From Phytophthora sp. 'mugwort' (Eukaryota > Oomycota > Peronosporomycetes > Peronosporales > Peronosporaceae): 64,000 nt of DNA. The notes under the pieces are model-generated. The model did not search any database and had not been told where the DNA came from. It was given only the letters and a program-made list of their open reading frames with translations. The DNA is taken from contig JAUCEF010000016.1 of assembly GCA_033558025.1 (NCBI GenBank), forward strand, positions 1-64,000. The letters run 5' to 3'. Below are positions 1-8,840 of this stretch, piece by piece (positions within the stretch are counted from its first letter, which is position 1; every line of letters begins with the position of its first letter). The translations under genes were made by a program, and so were the position numbers.

Positions 1-712
1 CCTAAACCCTAAACCCTAAACCCTAAACCCTAAACCCTAAACCCTAAACCCTAAACCCTAAACCCTAAACCCTAAACCCTAAACCCTAAACCCTAAACCC
101 TAAACCCTAAACCCTAAACCCTAAACCCTAAACCCTAAACCCTAAACCCTAAACCCTAAACCCTAAACCCTAAACCCTAAACCCTAAACCCTAAACCCTA
201 AACCCTAAACCCTAAACCCTAAACCCTAAACCCTAAACCCTAAACCCTAAACCCTAAACCCTAAACCCTAAACCCTAAACCCTAAACCCTAAACCCTAAA
301 CCCTAAACCCTAAACCCTAAACCCTAAACCCTAAACCCTAAACCCTAAACCCTAAACCCTAAACCCTAAACCCTAAACCCTAAACCCTAAACCCTAAACC
401 CTAAACCCTAAACCCTAAACCCTAAACCCTAAACCCTAAACCCTAAACCCTAAACCCTAAACCCTAAACCCTAAACCCTAAACCCTAAAACCCTAAACCC
501 TAAACCCTAAACCCTAAACCCTAAACCCTAAACCCTAAACCCTAAACCCTAAACCCTAAACCCTAAACCCTAAACCCTAAACCCTAAACCCTAAACCCTA
601 AACCCTAAACCCTAAACCCTAAACCCTAAACCCTAAACCCTAAACCCTAAACCCTAAACCCTAAACCCTAAACCCTAAACCCTAAACCCTAAACCCTAAA
701 CCCTAAAACCCT
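1..712. repeat. Telomere, (CCCTAAA)n
   Basis: About 100 tandem copies of the 7-bp unit CCCTAAA, the C-rich strand reading inward as expected for a left chromosome end. Units are almost perfect. Rare 8-bp variants with one extra A occur near 483-491 and again just before the junction at about 700-710. The array ends in CCCTAG and passes directly into the pseudo-LTR of the retroelement at 713, so the element is capped by telomere with no other DNA between them. Confidence 0.98.
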
Positions 713-885
713 AGCGAAAGGACCACCGGAGAGGCCGACCTCCCGACCCTTTGGACAACCAAATACAACTGTTTTTGTCGCGTCAAGCCTCAGTCTCAAG
801 ACACAAACCGCTCGCCACCGCTTCGCGCTGCCTCGCGTTTGCACTCACTCCGGCTTCGCCTTCGTTCGTGTCACAACCCTAAACC
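713..885 (+). repeat. 5' pseudo-LTR copy, truncated and telomere-capped
   Basis: 173 bp read as identical, without gaps, to 4132-4304 (constant offset 3419). It begins at AGCGAAAGG, that is within the GAAA strand of the hammerhead core, so the upstream half of the ribozyme is missing. It ends in CACAACCCTAAACC, itself containing a telomere unit. The same repeat at both ends of a PLE is the tandem, pseudo-LTR arrangement known for the family. Confidence 0.9.
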
Positions 886-915
886 CTAAACCAACCAACA
901 CGAAGACAATTAAGG

Positions 916-3774
916 ATGGACTCGCAAGCATCGCTCGCTAGAAGCCCGCCGCAATTCACCAAGGACCTCCTGTCGACCGCTATCGCCGACTACAAGGCCC
1001 TCTTGAAGCAAATCGCCTCCAAGAAACGTGCCATCGACAAGCTCGAGCACGTCACGCCCAAGTCGATTCAACACAACATCGACCTCAAGATCCCTCCGAT
1101 CGTTCAAGACTCTCGTCCGACGGAGGCAACGGACCTACAGCGACGCTTCAACACCGCCATTGAGACCTCGCAAGCCTCAATGCGCCAAGTGATTATTGAA
1201 ACTGCCAAGACCGAGCTAGAGCTGCTGCTCGAGACTCGTAGCAGGTTCAAAATCACTTATGGGAGCAAGATCCACGATTACTTCGAGGAAGTTTTCGTGC
1301 AAGCGCGCCAATTAGTTGGTGCAGATGCCTCTCTGGCATTCGCGCCGGTGCTACCGGACGAATCCCCGGCATTACTGCATGCAACAATCGGCGACTTGAA
1401 CCTCTCAGTCGGATTCCTGAACAACACGCTTGACAGGATCGACTACGAGGACTTGTTGGCAACTACTCTTCGAGAGCGGCGCCAAGCTGAACGTCAAGCC
1501 CAACGAGCTTCGGCAGACGCTATGGAACTCGAGACTTCAAATGAAGTTCTCGTTGCTGCTCTTGTGAAACAAGAGGTTGCAAAGAAGACAAGCTCGCTCA
1601 ACAAGGAGATCAACCAACTTCGTGCGGCGTTTAAACGCCAGCGCCAACCGATCTGGAGCGCGGGATGGCGCGAAGCCGAACAAAACGCTCCAAGCGACCA
1701 AGCAAACGTCGCAACAACCAGGTCGAGGCGGTGGAGAAAGAGCCCGAGGACAACGGCCCGGAAGAAACTTAAACAACTCCACCAAAAACAGCAGCGGAAA
1801 ACAGCAAGACAAGCCAAACGCGAAGCCAAGATCCCAGCGGAAGTCCGGCAATTAAGGAACGAATTCCAATTCCATCCCGACCGCCCGACATTCAAGAACG
1901 CTCTTGCTATCTTCGCGCTCCGGAACGTTCAAGAAGTGGACAACGAAATCTCGAATCTCGCCTTCCACGACCTGATGTTTCCACCTGCTGACTTACCTGC
2001 CACCCTCAAGCGACTGCTAGGACTGAACCTCAATTTCTGTCCCACACCGCGCCGACTCTCGACTACCGATCTCCTTGAACGGCTACCAGACTTTGTTCGA
2101 TCGCTTCGACTCCGGTACCTATTCCGGAAGAACGACAACAAAGCGTTCACGAAGAGCTCAATCTACGTGAAGAACGAAGCGTTTCAGCCACCACCATGTC
2201 CCCCTGCGATTGAAGCAACACTTCAGACCATCGAACAACGTCTTCAAGTTACAACATTGGTCTCGAAGCGACACTTCAACATGACCAAGACCCAACGGGA
2301 CTTGCTCAAGACCCTGATGTTCCGGCACGATCTCAAGGTTCTGCTGACCGACAAAAACCTCGGCCCAGCAGTCATGACATCAACCCAATACGTCGACTTC
2401 TGCCTTGATCATCTCCAAGACACTACGACGTACCGGAACATCCAAGCGCCCCCAGATGCCATCCTGAGACTGCTGAAGAGTACCGTCAGGAAGTACTACG
2501 AACGCATGTTTCAGCGATACGGCTACGATGTGGACTGGAAGGATACGGCGATCATCACCCACAAGATTGACGCAAGATCGCTGAATGTGTTCTACGCACT
2601 AGCGAAGATACACAAGCCTCAGTTAGCACCGAGACCAATCGTCTCAAACGCTAATGGAGTGCTCCTCGGACTCTCCAAGTGGCTCGACTACCAACTCCAG
2701 CCACTGCTGAAAGCCTCTGCGTCATATCTCAAGAACTCGGATCAGCTCCTGACCGATCTCGCCGCCCTCCAAGTCACGCCGCAAGATCAGATCCTCACGT
2801 TCGATGTCGTTTCGCTATACACGAGTATACCGATCGACTGCGCACTCGATACGTTTGCAAGGATCCTCAACGATCATCGATGGAAGACTGCCATCCTGGA
2901 AGGACTACACCTCATTCTGAGGTTCAACTACTTCCAGTTTGGCGACACGATGTGGCACCAAATCACAGGTACCGCAATGGGTACCCCGGTTGCACCAGCT
3001 TTTGCCTCACTGTACCTTGCGCACTTTGAGAGCCAGCTGACACCAGAGTTCCAAGAATCCCTCGTGTACTTCCGTCGATACATCGATGATGGATTGATCA
3101 TCTGGCGCCCAAGAACGGAAGATCCTTTTGCACTCCAAAGGTTCTTCGCCAAGTTCACGCGTCTGTCAAGACTCAAGTTCACACACGAACAGAGTCTGAC
3201 CGAAGCGCCGTTTCTCGATCTCTGGATCATCAAGACCGAAAACAGACTTCGAACCAAGACGCACCAAAAAGCGCTAAATCTGTACCTCTACCTTCCAGCT
3301 GCCAGCGCACATCCGCCTGGCGTGCTCAAAGGGTTGATCTACGGACTCGTGAAGAAGTACGCAATGCAGAACCCAGACGCGAACGACTTCAAGTCGGTCG
3401 TTAATCTGCTTCTGCAACGACTGCAAAGTCGTGGCTATCGAGCCACCAAACTGCTACCAATCTTCCGAGCTGCGCTGGAGGAAACAAGAGCACCAAGGCC
3501 GCGGACATCCAAGGTCTTCTTTAAAGTTCCCTACGATCCGAATAGACCGTCCGGCGCGGAACTGAAGAGACTCCTTGACGTCCAAGCACTCGAAACCGAA
3601 ACAAAGAAATTCGGGATCGACCAAGTCAGCCTGTGCTATCTGAAGCCTCCGACTCTCAAGCGCAAGCTGTGCCCAACAAGACTACCACCGACATTCTCCC
3701 CGTCTCCTGCAGACCGCCTCGCACTTCGATCAAGAAAGCGAAAGCGATCGGTCTGTACAGAGGACGGGGAGTAA
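916..3774 (+). CDS. Reverse transcriptase of a Penelope-like element, no GIY-YIG domain
   Basis: 952 codons without a stop, starting at the first ATG after the 5' repeat. Residues 1-330 are charged and helical, with a strongly basic Lys/Arg/Gln-rich segment at about 265-310. The PLE-type RT follows: LLGLNLNFCPTPR near 365, LLTDKNLGPAVM near 476, AKIHKPQLAPRPIVS near 561, FDVVSLYTSIP with the first catalytic Asp at 630, GTAMGTPVAPAFASLY near 690, and the active-site box YIDD at 722-725. The C-terminus is a short basic tail (RSRKRKR). The GIY-YIG endonuclease of canonical PLEs is absent. The protein would copy the element's RNA onto a chromosome end in the nucleus. RT of this class is related to telomerase. 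The reading frame is intact, unlike nearly every other element here. Confidence 0.93.
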   Translation: MDSQASLARSPPQFTKDLLSTAIADYKALLKQIASKKRAIDKLEHVTPKSIQHNIDLKIPPIVQDSRPTEATDLQRRFNTAIETSQASMRQVIIETAKTELELLLETRSRFKITYGSKIHDYFEEVFVQARQLVGADASLAFAPVLPDESPALLHATIGDLNLSVGFLNNTLDRIDYEDLLATTLRERRQAERQAQRASADAMELETSNEVLVAALVKQEVAKKTSSLNKEINQLRAAFKRQRQPIWSAGWREAEQNAPSDQANVATTRSRRWRKSPRTTARKKLKQLHQKQQRKTARQAKREAKIPAEVRQLRNEFQFHPDRPTFKNALAIFALRNVQEVDNEISNLAFHDLMFPPADLPATLKRLLGLNLNFCPTPRRLSTTDLLERLPDFVRSLRLRYLFRKNDNKAFTKSSIYVKNEAFQPPPCPPAIEATLQTIEQRLQVTTLVSKRHFNMTKTQRDLLKTLMFRHDLKVLLTDKNLGPAVMTSTQYVDFCLDHLQDTTTYRNIQAPPDAILRLLKSTVRKYYERMFQRYGYDVDWKDTAIITHKIDARSLNVFYALAKIHKPQLAPRPIVSNANGVLLGLSKWLDYQLQPLLKASASYLKNSDQLLTDLAALQVTPQDQILTFDVVSLYTSIPIDCALDTFARILNDHRWKTAILEGLHLILRFNYFQFGDTMWHQITGTAMGTPVAPAFASLYLAHFESQLTPEFQESLVYFRRYIDDGLIIWRPRTEDPFALQRFFAKFTRLSRLKFTHEQSLTEAPFLDLWIIKTENRLRTKTHQKALNLYLYLPAASAHPPGVLKGLIYGLVKKYAMQNPDANDFKSVVNLLLQRLQSRGYRATKLLPIFRAALEETRAPRPRTSKVFFKVPYDPNRPSGAELKRLLDVQALETETKKFGIDQVSLCYLKPPTLKRKLCPTRLPPTFSPSPADRLALRSRKRKRSVCTEDGE

Positions 3775-3786
3775 ACCCTAAACCCT
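3775..3786 (+). repeat. Telomeric repeat directly after the PLE stop codon
   Basis: The TAA stop itself is the start of TAAACCCTAAACCC, about two telomere units. Short telomere-like stretches near the 3' end are typical of telomere-associated PLEs and could pair with the chromosomal G-rich overhang. Confidence 0.8.
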
Positions 3787-3822
3787 TTGACACGGTGGCG
3801 CGTCACAACCAGCATCCGTGAT

Positions 3823-4030
3823 GTTGAAGATTCCCAGCGGGAAAATTCTACACGGTTGAAGATTCGCACTGCGAAAATTCCCAGCTGGATTCTCTGGGTA
3901 CACAATTGGATTCTCTGGGTACAGAACTGGATTTTCGGGGTACATTCACCCAACAAATCTAGTTTGAACCCACACGCACTTCTCGAAGATTCAAGTGCAC
4001 CCACGCACGCAAGTTGAAGATCCGAGAAAC
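3823..4030. repeat. Short repeats in the PLE 3' untranslated region
   Basis: Three tandem 21-bp units (TGGATTCTCTGGGTACA core) lie at 3886-3906, 3907-3927 and 3928-3947. A GTTGAAGATTC motif recurs at about 3823, 3855 and 4012. No conserved protein is read from them; a short ORF across the units is a by-product of the repeat. Confidence 0.7.
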
Positions 4031-4106
4031 CGAGATACATGAATCTTGCATGTGTAGTGAGTAGCTAGCAGTAGCAGAACAGCTTCAGCTGGACGCTCAC
4101 TTCTCA

Positions 4107-4183
4107 ATTTGCCGTCCACTGAAGAAGCCTAAGCGAAAGGACCACCGGAGAGGCCGACCTCCCGACCCTTTGGACAACCAAAT
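4107..4183 (+). ncRNA. Candidate type I hammerhead ribozyme in the pseudo-LTR
   Basis: Core strands are CTGAAGA (4119-4125), GAAA (4135-4138) and TT with predicted cleavage between 4170 and 4171. Stem I: GTCCA (4114-4118) pairs with TGGAC (4171-4175). After an internal loop CC/AAC, ATTTG (4107-4111) pairs with CAAAT (4179-4183). Stem II is only two pairs, GC/GC with loop CTAA, plus one extra A at 4126. Stem III: A4138-T4169, G4139-C4168 and G4140-C4167, then an internal loop and a 7-bp helix with one bulged A (4146-4153 with 4158-4164, loop CCGA). Hammerheads in PLE pseudo-LTRs are known, and an internal loop in stem I is typical. The short stem II and extra A are weaknesses. Confidence 0.6.
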
Positions 4184-4304
4184 ACAACTGTTTTTGTCGC
4201 GTCAAGCCTCAGTCTCAAGACACAAACCGCTCGCCACCGCTTCGCGCTGCCTCGCGTTTGCACTCACTCCGGCTTCGCCTTCGTTCGTGTCACAACCCTA
4301 AACC
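4132..4304 (+). repeat. 3' pseudo-LTR copy
   Basis: Identical by reading to 713-885. Upstream of 4132 it carries the remaining 5' strand of the hammerhead that copy 1 lacks. GC-rich, ending in telomere-like CCCTAAACC. Confidence 0.9.
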
Positions 4305-4376
4305 TAACCCTAAACTTTAAATCTTAAACTCTAAATCCTATACCATAAAACCATAAACCATAAACCATAAACACTC
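4291..4376. repeat. Degenerate telomere-like tract
   Basis: AACCCTAAACC and AACCCTAAAC are followed by drifting 7-bp units (CTTTAAAT, CTTAAACT, CTAAATC) and ACCATAAA repeated four times. The gradual decay away from the element suggests an older telomere onto which the PLE was added. Confidence 0.7.
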
Positions 4377-4380
4377 GCCC

Positions 4381-5161
4381 ATGGGCACAACGACGACCGC
4401 GACATCACCGAGCCCCGCTGCGCCCAGTTCACCCGTAACACCCGCCGACACCTTCGTGTCCGAGGCCGCAGCGTCCAACGCTGGCAATGAAGACAAGGAG
4501 CAGACGAAGGCGGCCTCAGCCATCAAGAAAGCTGGAAAGGCGACCCGCCGAACAGCCAGCAGTCTGGGAAGTGGCGACTCCGGTTGTTCTTCGATTTATT
4601 TTCGGCGAGGTTTGGTCGATCTCGACGACGTGCCCCTCACCGCCCACCTCCGTTGGGATGAATGTCATCTCCTTAGAGCAGATGTCTCTGCAGTACGTAT
4701 ACCACTGCATCGCCGCCTGCTCGTTCACACCCACCATGTTCACAGCCTTGGTGACTGGCGTTCGAGCACTCCAATGGCAAAGCAGGCGGGCGAGATTGCG
4801 GAGGGGCAGCTTGCTCTTGCAAAGAGGACCCCGTGCGAGAGCTGCGCTCGGTGCGGTGGGACGCGCGCGAGCAGCGCTAGCGCTCGTGCGCCACGTCCAA
4901 ACCCATGTCCTTGGTGCACTTCGGGCACAGCAGCGACGACAGTACGAGGTGCACGGCCATCCACCACTCCAATGTGGTCGAAGTGGTGGACGTGATGTTC
5001 AAAACGCCGTCGTACGTGGTGTGTTGCAGGCCGCGGGCTGCATGCACGTCGACTGGACGTGGCAGTCGTGGGCATGTTGCTGCCGCCGCCACTCGGGCGT
5101 TGGAAGAAGGCGTGCGGATGGAGGGCATGCTGGATGGGGAAAGGTGATAGCTGGGACTTAG
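4381..5161 (+). pseudogene. Unrecognised gene broken by frameshifts
   Basis: An ATG at 4381, directly after the telomere-like tract, opens a Thr/Pro/Ser/Ala-rich N-terminus followed by a Lys-rich stretch. After about 4565 this frame turns into Arg/His-rich nonsense. The neighbouring frame then reads a hydrophobic, more protein-like stretch (about 4570-4770: FIFGEVW, SLQYVYHCIAACSF). The third frame is better from about 4780 to 5147, with one stop near 4880. The simplest reading is one gene with at least two indels and a stop. No family was recognised. Confidence 0.4.
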
Positions 5162-5779
5162 GCTCTCTGCAGGAAGTTTGCAAATGAGATCCCAAATGAA
5201 AGCTTGCTCAAGCGCGTGTCTTTGAATTTTCGAGCCCTTTGTGGGGCTGTATCTGAGTTGTCTTTCATCTCTACATAGTGACGATGGGTACAACTTGTTG
5301 CGAGCCTGCTAACGTGGGCCACACGCTCAACGTGGCTACACTACTGTCTGCAGGTTGCGTGTGTGGGACATGTTTGTAGGTAACCTACAAGTGGGGCTTT
5401 ATCTAGGGAGATCCCGGCGCTCGGCTAGTAATGAATATATCCATTGGAAGCGAATCAATTGTTATTGTTTATTTATCGCATTCACGTCGATTAACTCTCT
5501 TTATGGTATTGTATCCCCGATTTTTTTTTTAATCGTTGACGATATCAAACTACATAATTTAGATACTACATTAATAGCATCGCTAGCTAGACTAGTCGAA
5601 GATGGATTATTAGATGAAGACGGAGTAAAATAATCATGAGATCCATCGACAATTGAATAACCATCAATAAATAATGGAACTCAATCGCAACATAAAAAAT
5701 ATAGATACGATTAGACGCGGTTGTTCTACTAGAGCAAAAGTGTAAATTGCATTTGATTGCTGATTTCATATTAACAGCA

Positions 5780-6319
5780 ATGCTTACAACCGAAGACTTA
5801 TATGATGGACTCGAAGCCTGCGCAGATCTGGATGCATCGATCAGGTTTATTTTAACCTTAGATTACGATTATCGCATGGAGCCACAGCCAGAAGCAATGC
5901 TCCATCACTTCTATCAGTTCATTCAAACACGAGAACAAGCACTTTGCGTTGTCGATGCATTCGTTGAAATCTTTGGAACAGTGATTATATGTCGCGAGTT
6001 CTCCTTGTGTGAGCAACGCCTAATGCTTCTAGGTGATGTGCTAGACATCATATATCCGTATGACTCTATGGCATTTGCTCTGTACAACGAGTCTTCTATC
6101 GGACAATCAATTTGTGATCCACGTGAAATCCGTCGCCTATATTGCGACGACGATGTGTATGCCATCAGGCATGAATCATTGCAATCGTCATACAACTATC
6201 GTCTTAATAAAGCATCAGCTCAAACGATTCACGCAAAACTTCATCAAGAACTTTATAAGCCGTCGCGAATCGCAAAGTGGCTTGCGATGGGGTATGATCC
6301 AGAAGATTACTTTAAGTGA
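5780..6319 (+). CDS. 179-residue protein of possible giant-virus origin
   Basis: Start placed at the ATG at 5780 (MLTTEDLYDG); the same frame is open slightly further upstream but only from a TTG. The protein is acidic and helical. Its last 20 residues, PSRIAKWLAMGYDPEDYFK, resemble the short tail (basic-Ser-Arg, Trp, Asp-rich end) seen in many NCLDV proteins of unknown function. No enzyme motif was seen. It lies in AT-rich DNA, tail to tail with the MSV199 relic, in codon usage unlike the GC-rich neighbours. It could also be a fast-evolving cellular gene. Confidence 0.45.
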   Translation: MLTTEDLYDGLEACADLDASIRFILTLDYDYRMEPQPEAMLHHFYQFIQTREQALCVVDAFVEIFGTVIICREFSLCEQRLMLLGDVLDIIYPYDSMAFALYNESSIGQSICDPREIRRLYCDDDVYAIRHESLQSSYNYRLNKASAQTIHAKLHQELYKPSRIAKWLAMGYDPEDYFK

Positions 6320-6652
6320 GGTAGGGCTGTATTTTTATTATGAATCAAAAGATTAGCTGCTGCAAAAGTTTCGGCAGCAGCTTATGTAGTGGAAGGCAGT
6401 TTTTTTGTATTTGGTTACTTAGTCGTTAGGACTGTGATAGCTATACCAGAAAACATCAAAGAGAATCTTGTTCTAACGATAAAAACGTATATAGATATGC
6501 CTACATGTTAAAAGGCGCATAGGAGCAAAAACAGTATTCGGCATCCTACAAACTGAATTAGATTTTGAAATGGATTGTGATGTCCCTCGTTCAGATTTGT
6601 ATCGTGATTGTAATTAGTGCATCAAGACTTCAATCTTGTATACATGAGTATT
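6320..6652. other. AT-rich spacer, no gene recognised
   Basis: Contains short AT runs and no ORF with protein-like composition. Confidence 0.5.
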
Positions 6653-7354
6653 TCAATAAATAAATAAATTTAGTACCAACTCAGATGGTGACATCGAATC
6701 ATCTATAATATTTTCAGATGTGTTCATATTATCTACCTGCTCCATGAGATCGCTTATATCATGCATCTGTACTGCCACTGTTATGTGCAAGTTATCGATA
6801 TGATCAGCATTCCGTTCATAGATCTTTCAGCATAAATGCGCTCGTAGATAGTGAAGAGACGATAAATCTTTTCAAGCACGAGATAGTAATCAACAGATCA
6901 TGGATCAACTGGTTGGCTGGAACGACGCTGCGCACGCATAAGACATTTCTTAAACGCATCAGGTGTTAGCATATATTCAATTTTGTTTTCCCCGCCAGAT
7001 CCAGATTTCTTTTGCCCGCGGACGTCCGCGAGTGAATAGTCTTGATTGTTGATAAGACCAAGCGTGTAAAGCCGCTCACGGACTTTCGACGTATCTGTCG
7101 CAGTCATGATATCCATAGTTGGCTGGCTTACTGTGATGAACAACAATCTCATCTTCGTGATCCGTCAGTTCCAATAAGAACTTCACGAATGAAATATCTT
7201 TGTTTGGATAGTAGCGCAAATGAACCGCAGTAAATAAATCGGTCATTGTTATCTTGTTAAGGTTGTTTCCGAGGTTAATGGCAAATTCCCTTGCAACGTT
7301 CATTGTTGTATTAGAAGATCTTGAATACAGTAATATTAATTTTGACGTTGACAT
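6653..7354 (-). pseudogene. MSV199-domain (BRO-like) viral gene relic
   Basis: Read on the minus strand. From 7354, ITMTDLFTAVHLRYY and FVKFLLEL give the N-terminal part of an MSV199-like domain. A frameshift near 7100-7130 leads into KVRERLYTLGLI and YMLTPDAFKKCLMRAQRR, the conserved 'LTPxxFKxLCxRSK' element. A TGA at 6898-6900 is followed in the same frame by DYYLVLEKIYRLFTIYE, the usual helix after this domain. Another frameshift near 6815 precedes an acidic coiled tail ending at 6653. MSV199 domains occur in poxviruses, iridoviruses, ascoviruses and mimiviruses. The role of the family is unclear. At least three lesions make it inactive. Confidence 0.6.
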
Positions 7355-7583
7355 TGCTCAATATATGCTTTGGTTCTTAATATGGAGGTCAGTGAAATTA
7401 TCCGCACTGGTTTTTTTTTTTAGAAAATGTACTTTTTATGAAAGCTCAAGCGAACGAGATGTATGCCTGCATCTCCCACAATGGGCCACCCCCTATCGTC
7501 ATATCGCTCAAGCGTTGGCCGTTTTGTATCTCATGTCAGCAATCTGTAGAGGCGTGTTCATAGAGTGCTTGATCATTGGGTGA

Positions 7584-8734
7584 GCATTTGCTGCACTTGA
7601 CCATACAAGCATTGAGTGGCTTTCTACGGCTGGCCGCCTGCTCTCATTCCCTGAGGAGGAGAAGTACGATTACGCCAGCCACCTCTTCGTTAAACAGGTC
7701 AAGACGGACGGGTACGGAGCATCTATCTTGTTGACTCGACCAAAACCGGAGGACGAAAAAGTCCAACGAGCAGTCTGAACCCGCGGCAGTGCTCCCTCCC
7801 GGCTTCGTTCCGGACGTCGTGATAGGCTCGATCCCGGCATGCGGTCGGTGTGAAGGGCGGTCAGAGAAGTCTCTGGACCTGAGGACCAACGAGGAAAACA
7901 GAGCCGAAGGAGACGACGGAGACGCCGTTACCGCCGAGGCGGGAAACGCAAAAAAAAAAGAAAAGAACCGCCCTCGCTGGATCACGCGACCAAGGCTCCT
8001 CGCCGCCTCAACGACAGAGATATCGTTCAGGTTACTACGCGCGAGTACCGTGACCTGGCCGGGTTCAACCGCTTTCGCGCGTGGAACGAAGAGCAGAAGC
8101 GGCTGTACCCAGAGTACAAGAAAGATCATCGCAGAGATGCCCTCATTCAAAACTGCGAGCTGCGACAAGTACCTGGAGCGGTTGGCGTATTTCTGGCAAC
8201 ACGCTACGTACCTGCTCAACTTCTATCGTACGCGACCGTTTCTCAAGTGGCAGTTCTTCCAGAAGCGCATGGCGCGAGTGGCAGTGGACGAAATTGCCAG
8301 GCGGATTGTTCCCAAGGCCAAGCCTTCGACATGCGTGGCGTTCGGTGACTGGACCAGGCGTAAAGGTATCAAGGGTCACGACCCTAGTCCGGTGAAACGA
8401 GCAGGCGCTGTGGAAGAGCACGACGGTGGTCTCCATGGACAAGTTCAGGACAAGCAAACTCTGCTCGCAGTACCACCTGACATTTTCGCCGGTCGAGTAT
8501 AGCCTGGACGTCAAGTTCGCGAAGATGAGACAGCGCAAGGGCGTGGTTCTGCCGCGGAACCGAGCCGAGGTGCAGTTTGAGAACAAGACATGCTACGGAG
8601 TGCTACGCTGTGACCACGATGATTGCGATGCCAGCTTCTGGGACCGCGACGTGAATGCGGCGATCAACATGCTGGAACTGCTCAAGAACAAGGTGCTGGG
8701 GCGTGGACGCATGGAAGAATTCAGAAGATCGTAG
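7584..8734 (+). pseudogene. Fanzor (eukaryotic TnpB-like nuclease), broken
   Basis: Frame pieces in order: 7584-7778 (YDYASHLFVKQVKTDGYG, ILLTRP); a piece around 7790-7826 ending VVIG; then after an indel RLDPGMRSV at 7824-7850, the RuvC-I motif with Asp at 7830-7832; TGA at 7851; the basic linker and REYRDLAGFNRFRAWNEEQ to about 8145. A shift leads to YLERLAYFWQHATYLLNFYR and VAFGDWTRRKGIKG (to about 8400). Another shift leads to VVSMDKFRTSKLCS, a Cys pair (C-D-H-D-D-C) and RDVNAAINML, the RuvC-III motif with Asp at 8648-8650; stop at 8734. Fanzors are RNA-guided nucleases carried by eukaryotic transposons and giant viruses. At least three frameshifts and two stops make it dead. Confidence 0.75.
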
Positions 8735-8840
8735 ATTGAAAAAAACGTGGAGATGAGAAAGTCTTCACCCAGGTTAGACCTGGATATTGCAGGATAGGAC
8801 ATTCTCAGCGACCCTGTAATAATATATAGTATTAATCATA

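Larger units (their letters stand above)
713..4304 (+). mobile_element. Telomere-associated Penelope-like element lacking an endonuclease
   Basis: The order is truncated pseudo-LTR (713-885), a single ORF (916-3774), a 3' region with telomeric repeats, and a second pseudo-LTR copy (4132-4304) carrying a candidate hammerhead ribozyme. The 5' end faces the telomere and is capped by CCCTAAA repeats. This is the layout described for endonuclease-deficient PLEs in rotifers, fungi, plants and stramenopiles. Such elements are thought to prime reverse transcription from the G-rich telomere overhang. Identity of the two repeats and the unbroken ORF suggest recent activity. The true 5' end of the full-length pseudo-LTR cannot be set because copy 1 is truncated. 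Confidence 0.88.
5410..7560. other. AT-rich island with giant-virus-like gene relics
   Basis: Base composition falls sharply to AT-rich at about 5410 and stays so to about 7560, between GC-rich neighbours. It contains one intact ORF (5780-6319) with an NCLDV-like tail and a broken MSV199-domain gene on the opposite strand (6653-7354). Short AT-rich ORF pieces at 5407-5633 may be further remnants. Insertions from nucleocytoplasmic large DNA viruses are known in oomycete genomes. The boundaries are drawn by eye from composition. Confidence 0.5.

Noticed and set aside
713..790. A hammerhead ribozyme in the 5' pseudo-LTR copy
   Set aside because: The CTGAAGA strand and the 5' arm of stem I are missing because the copy is cut by the telomere; only the 3' half is present.
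1494..1895. Min-strand and alternative-frame ORFs over the PLE coding region (also 1577-1855, 2928-3257)
   Set aside because: They overlap the clear RT ORF in other frames and show no motif.
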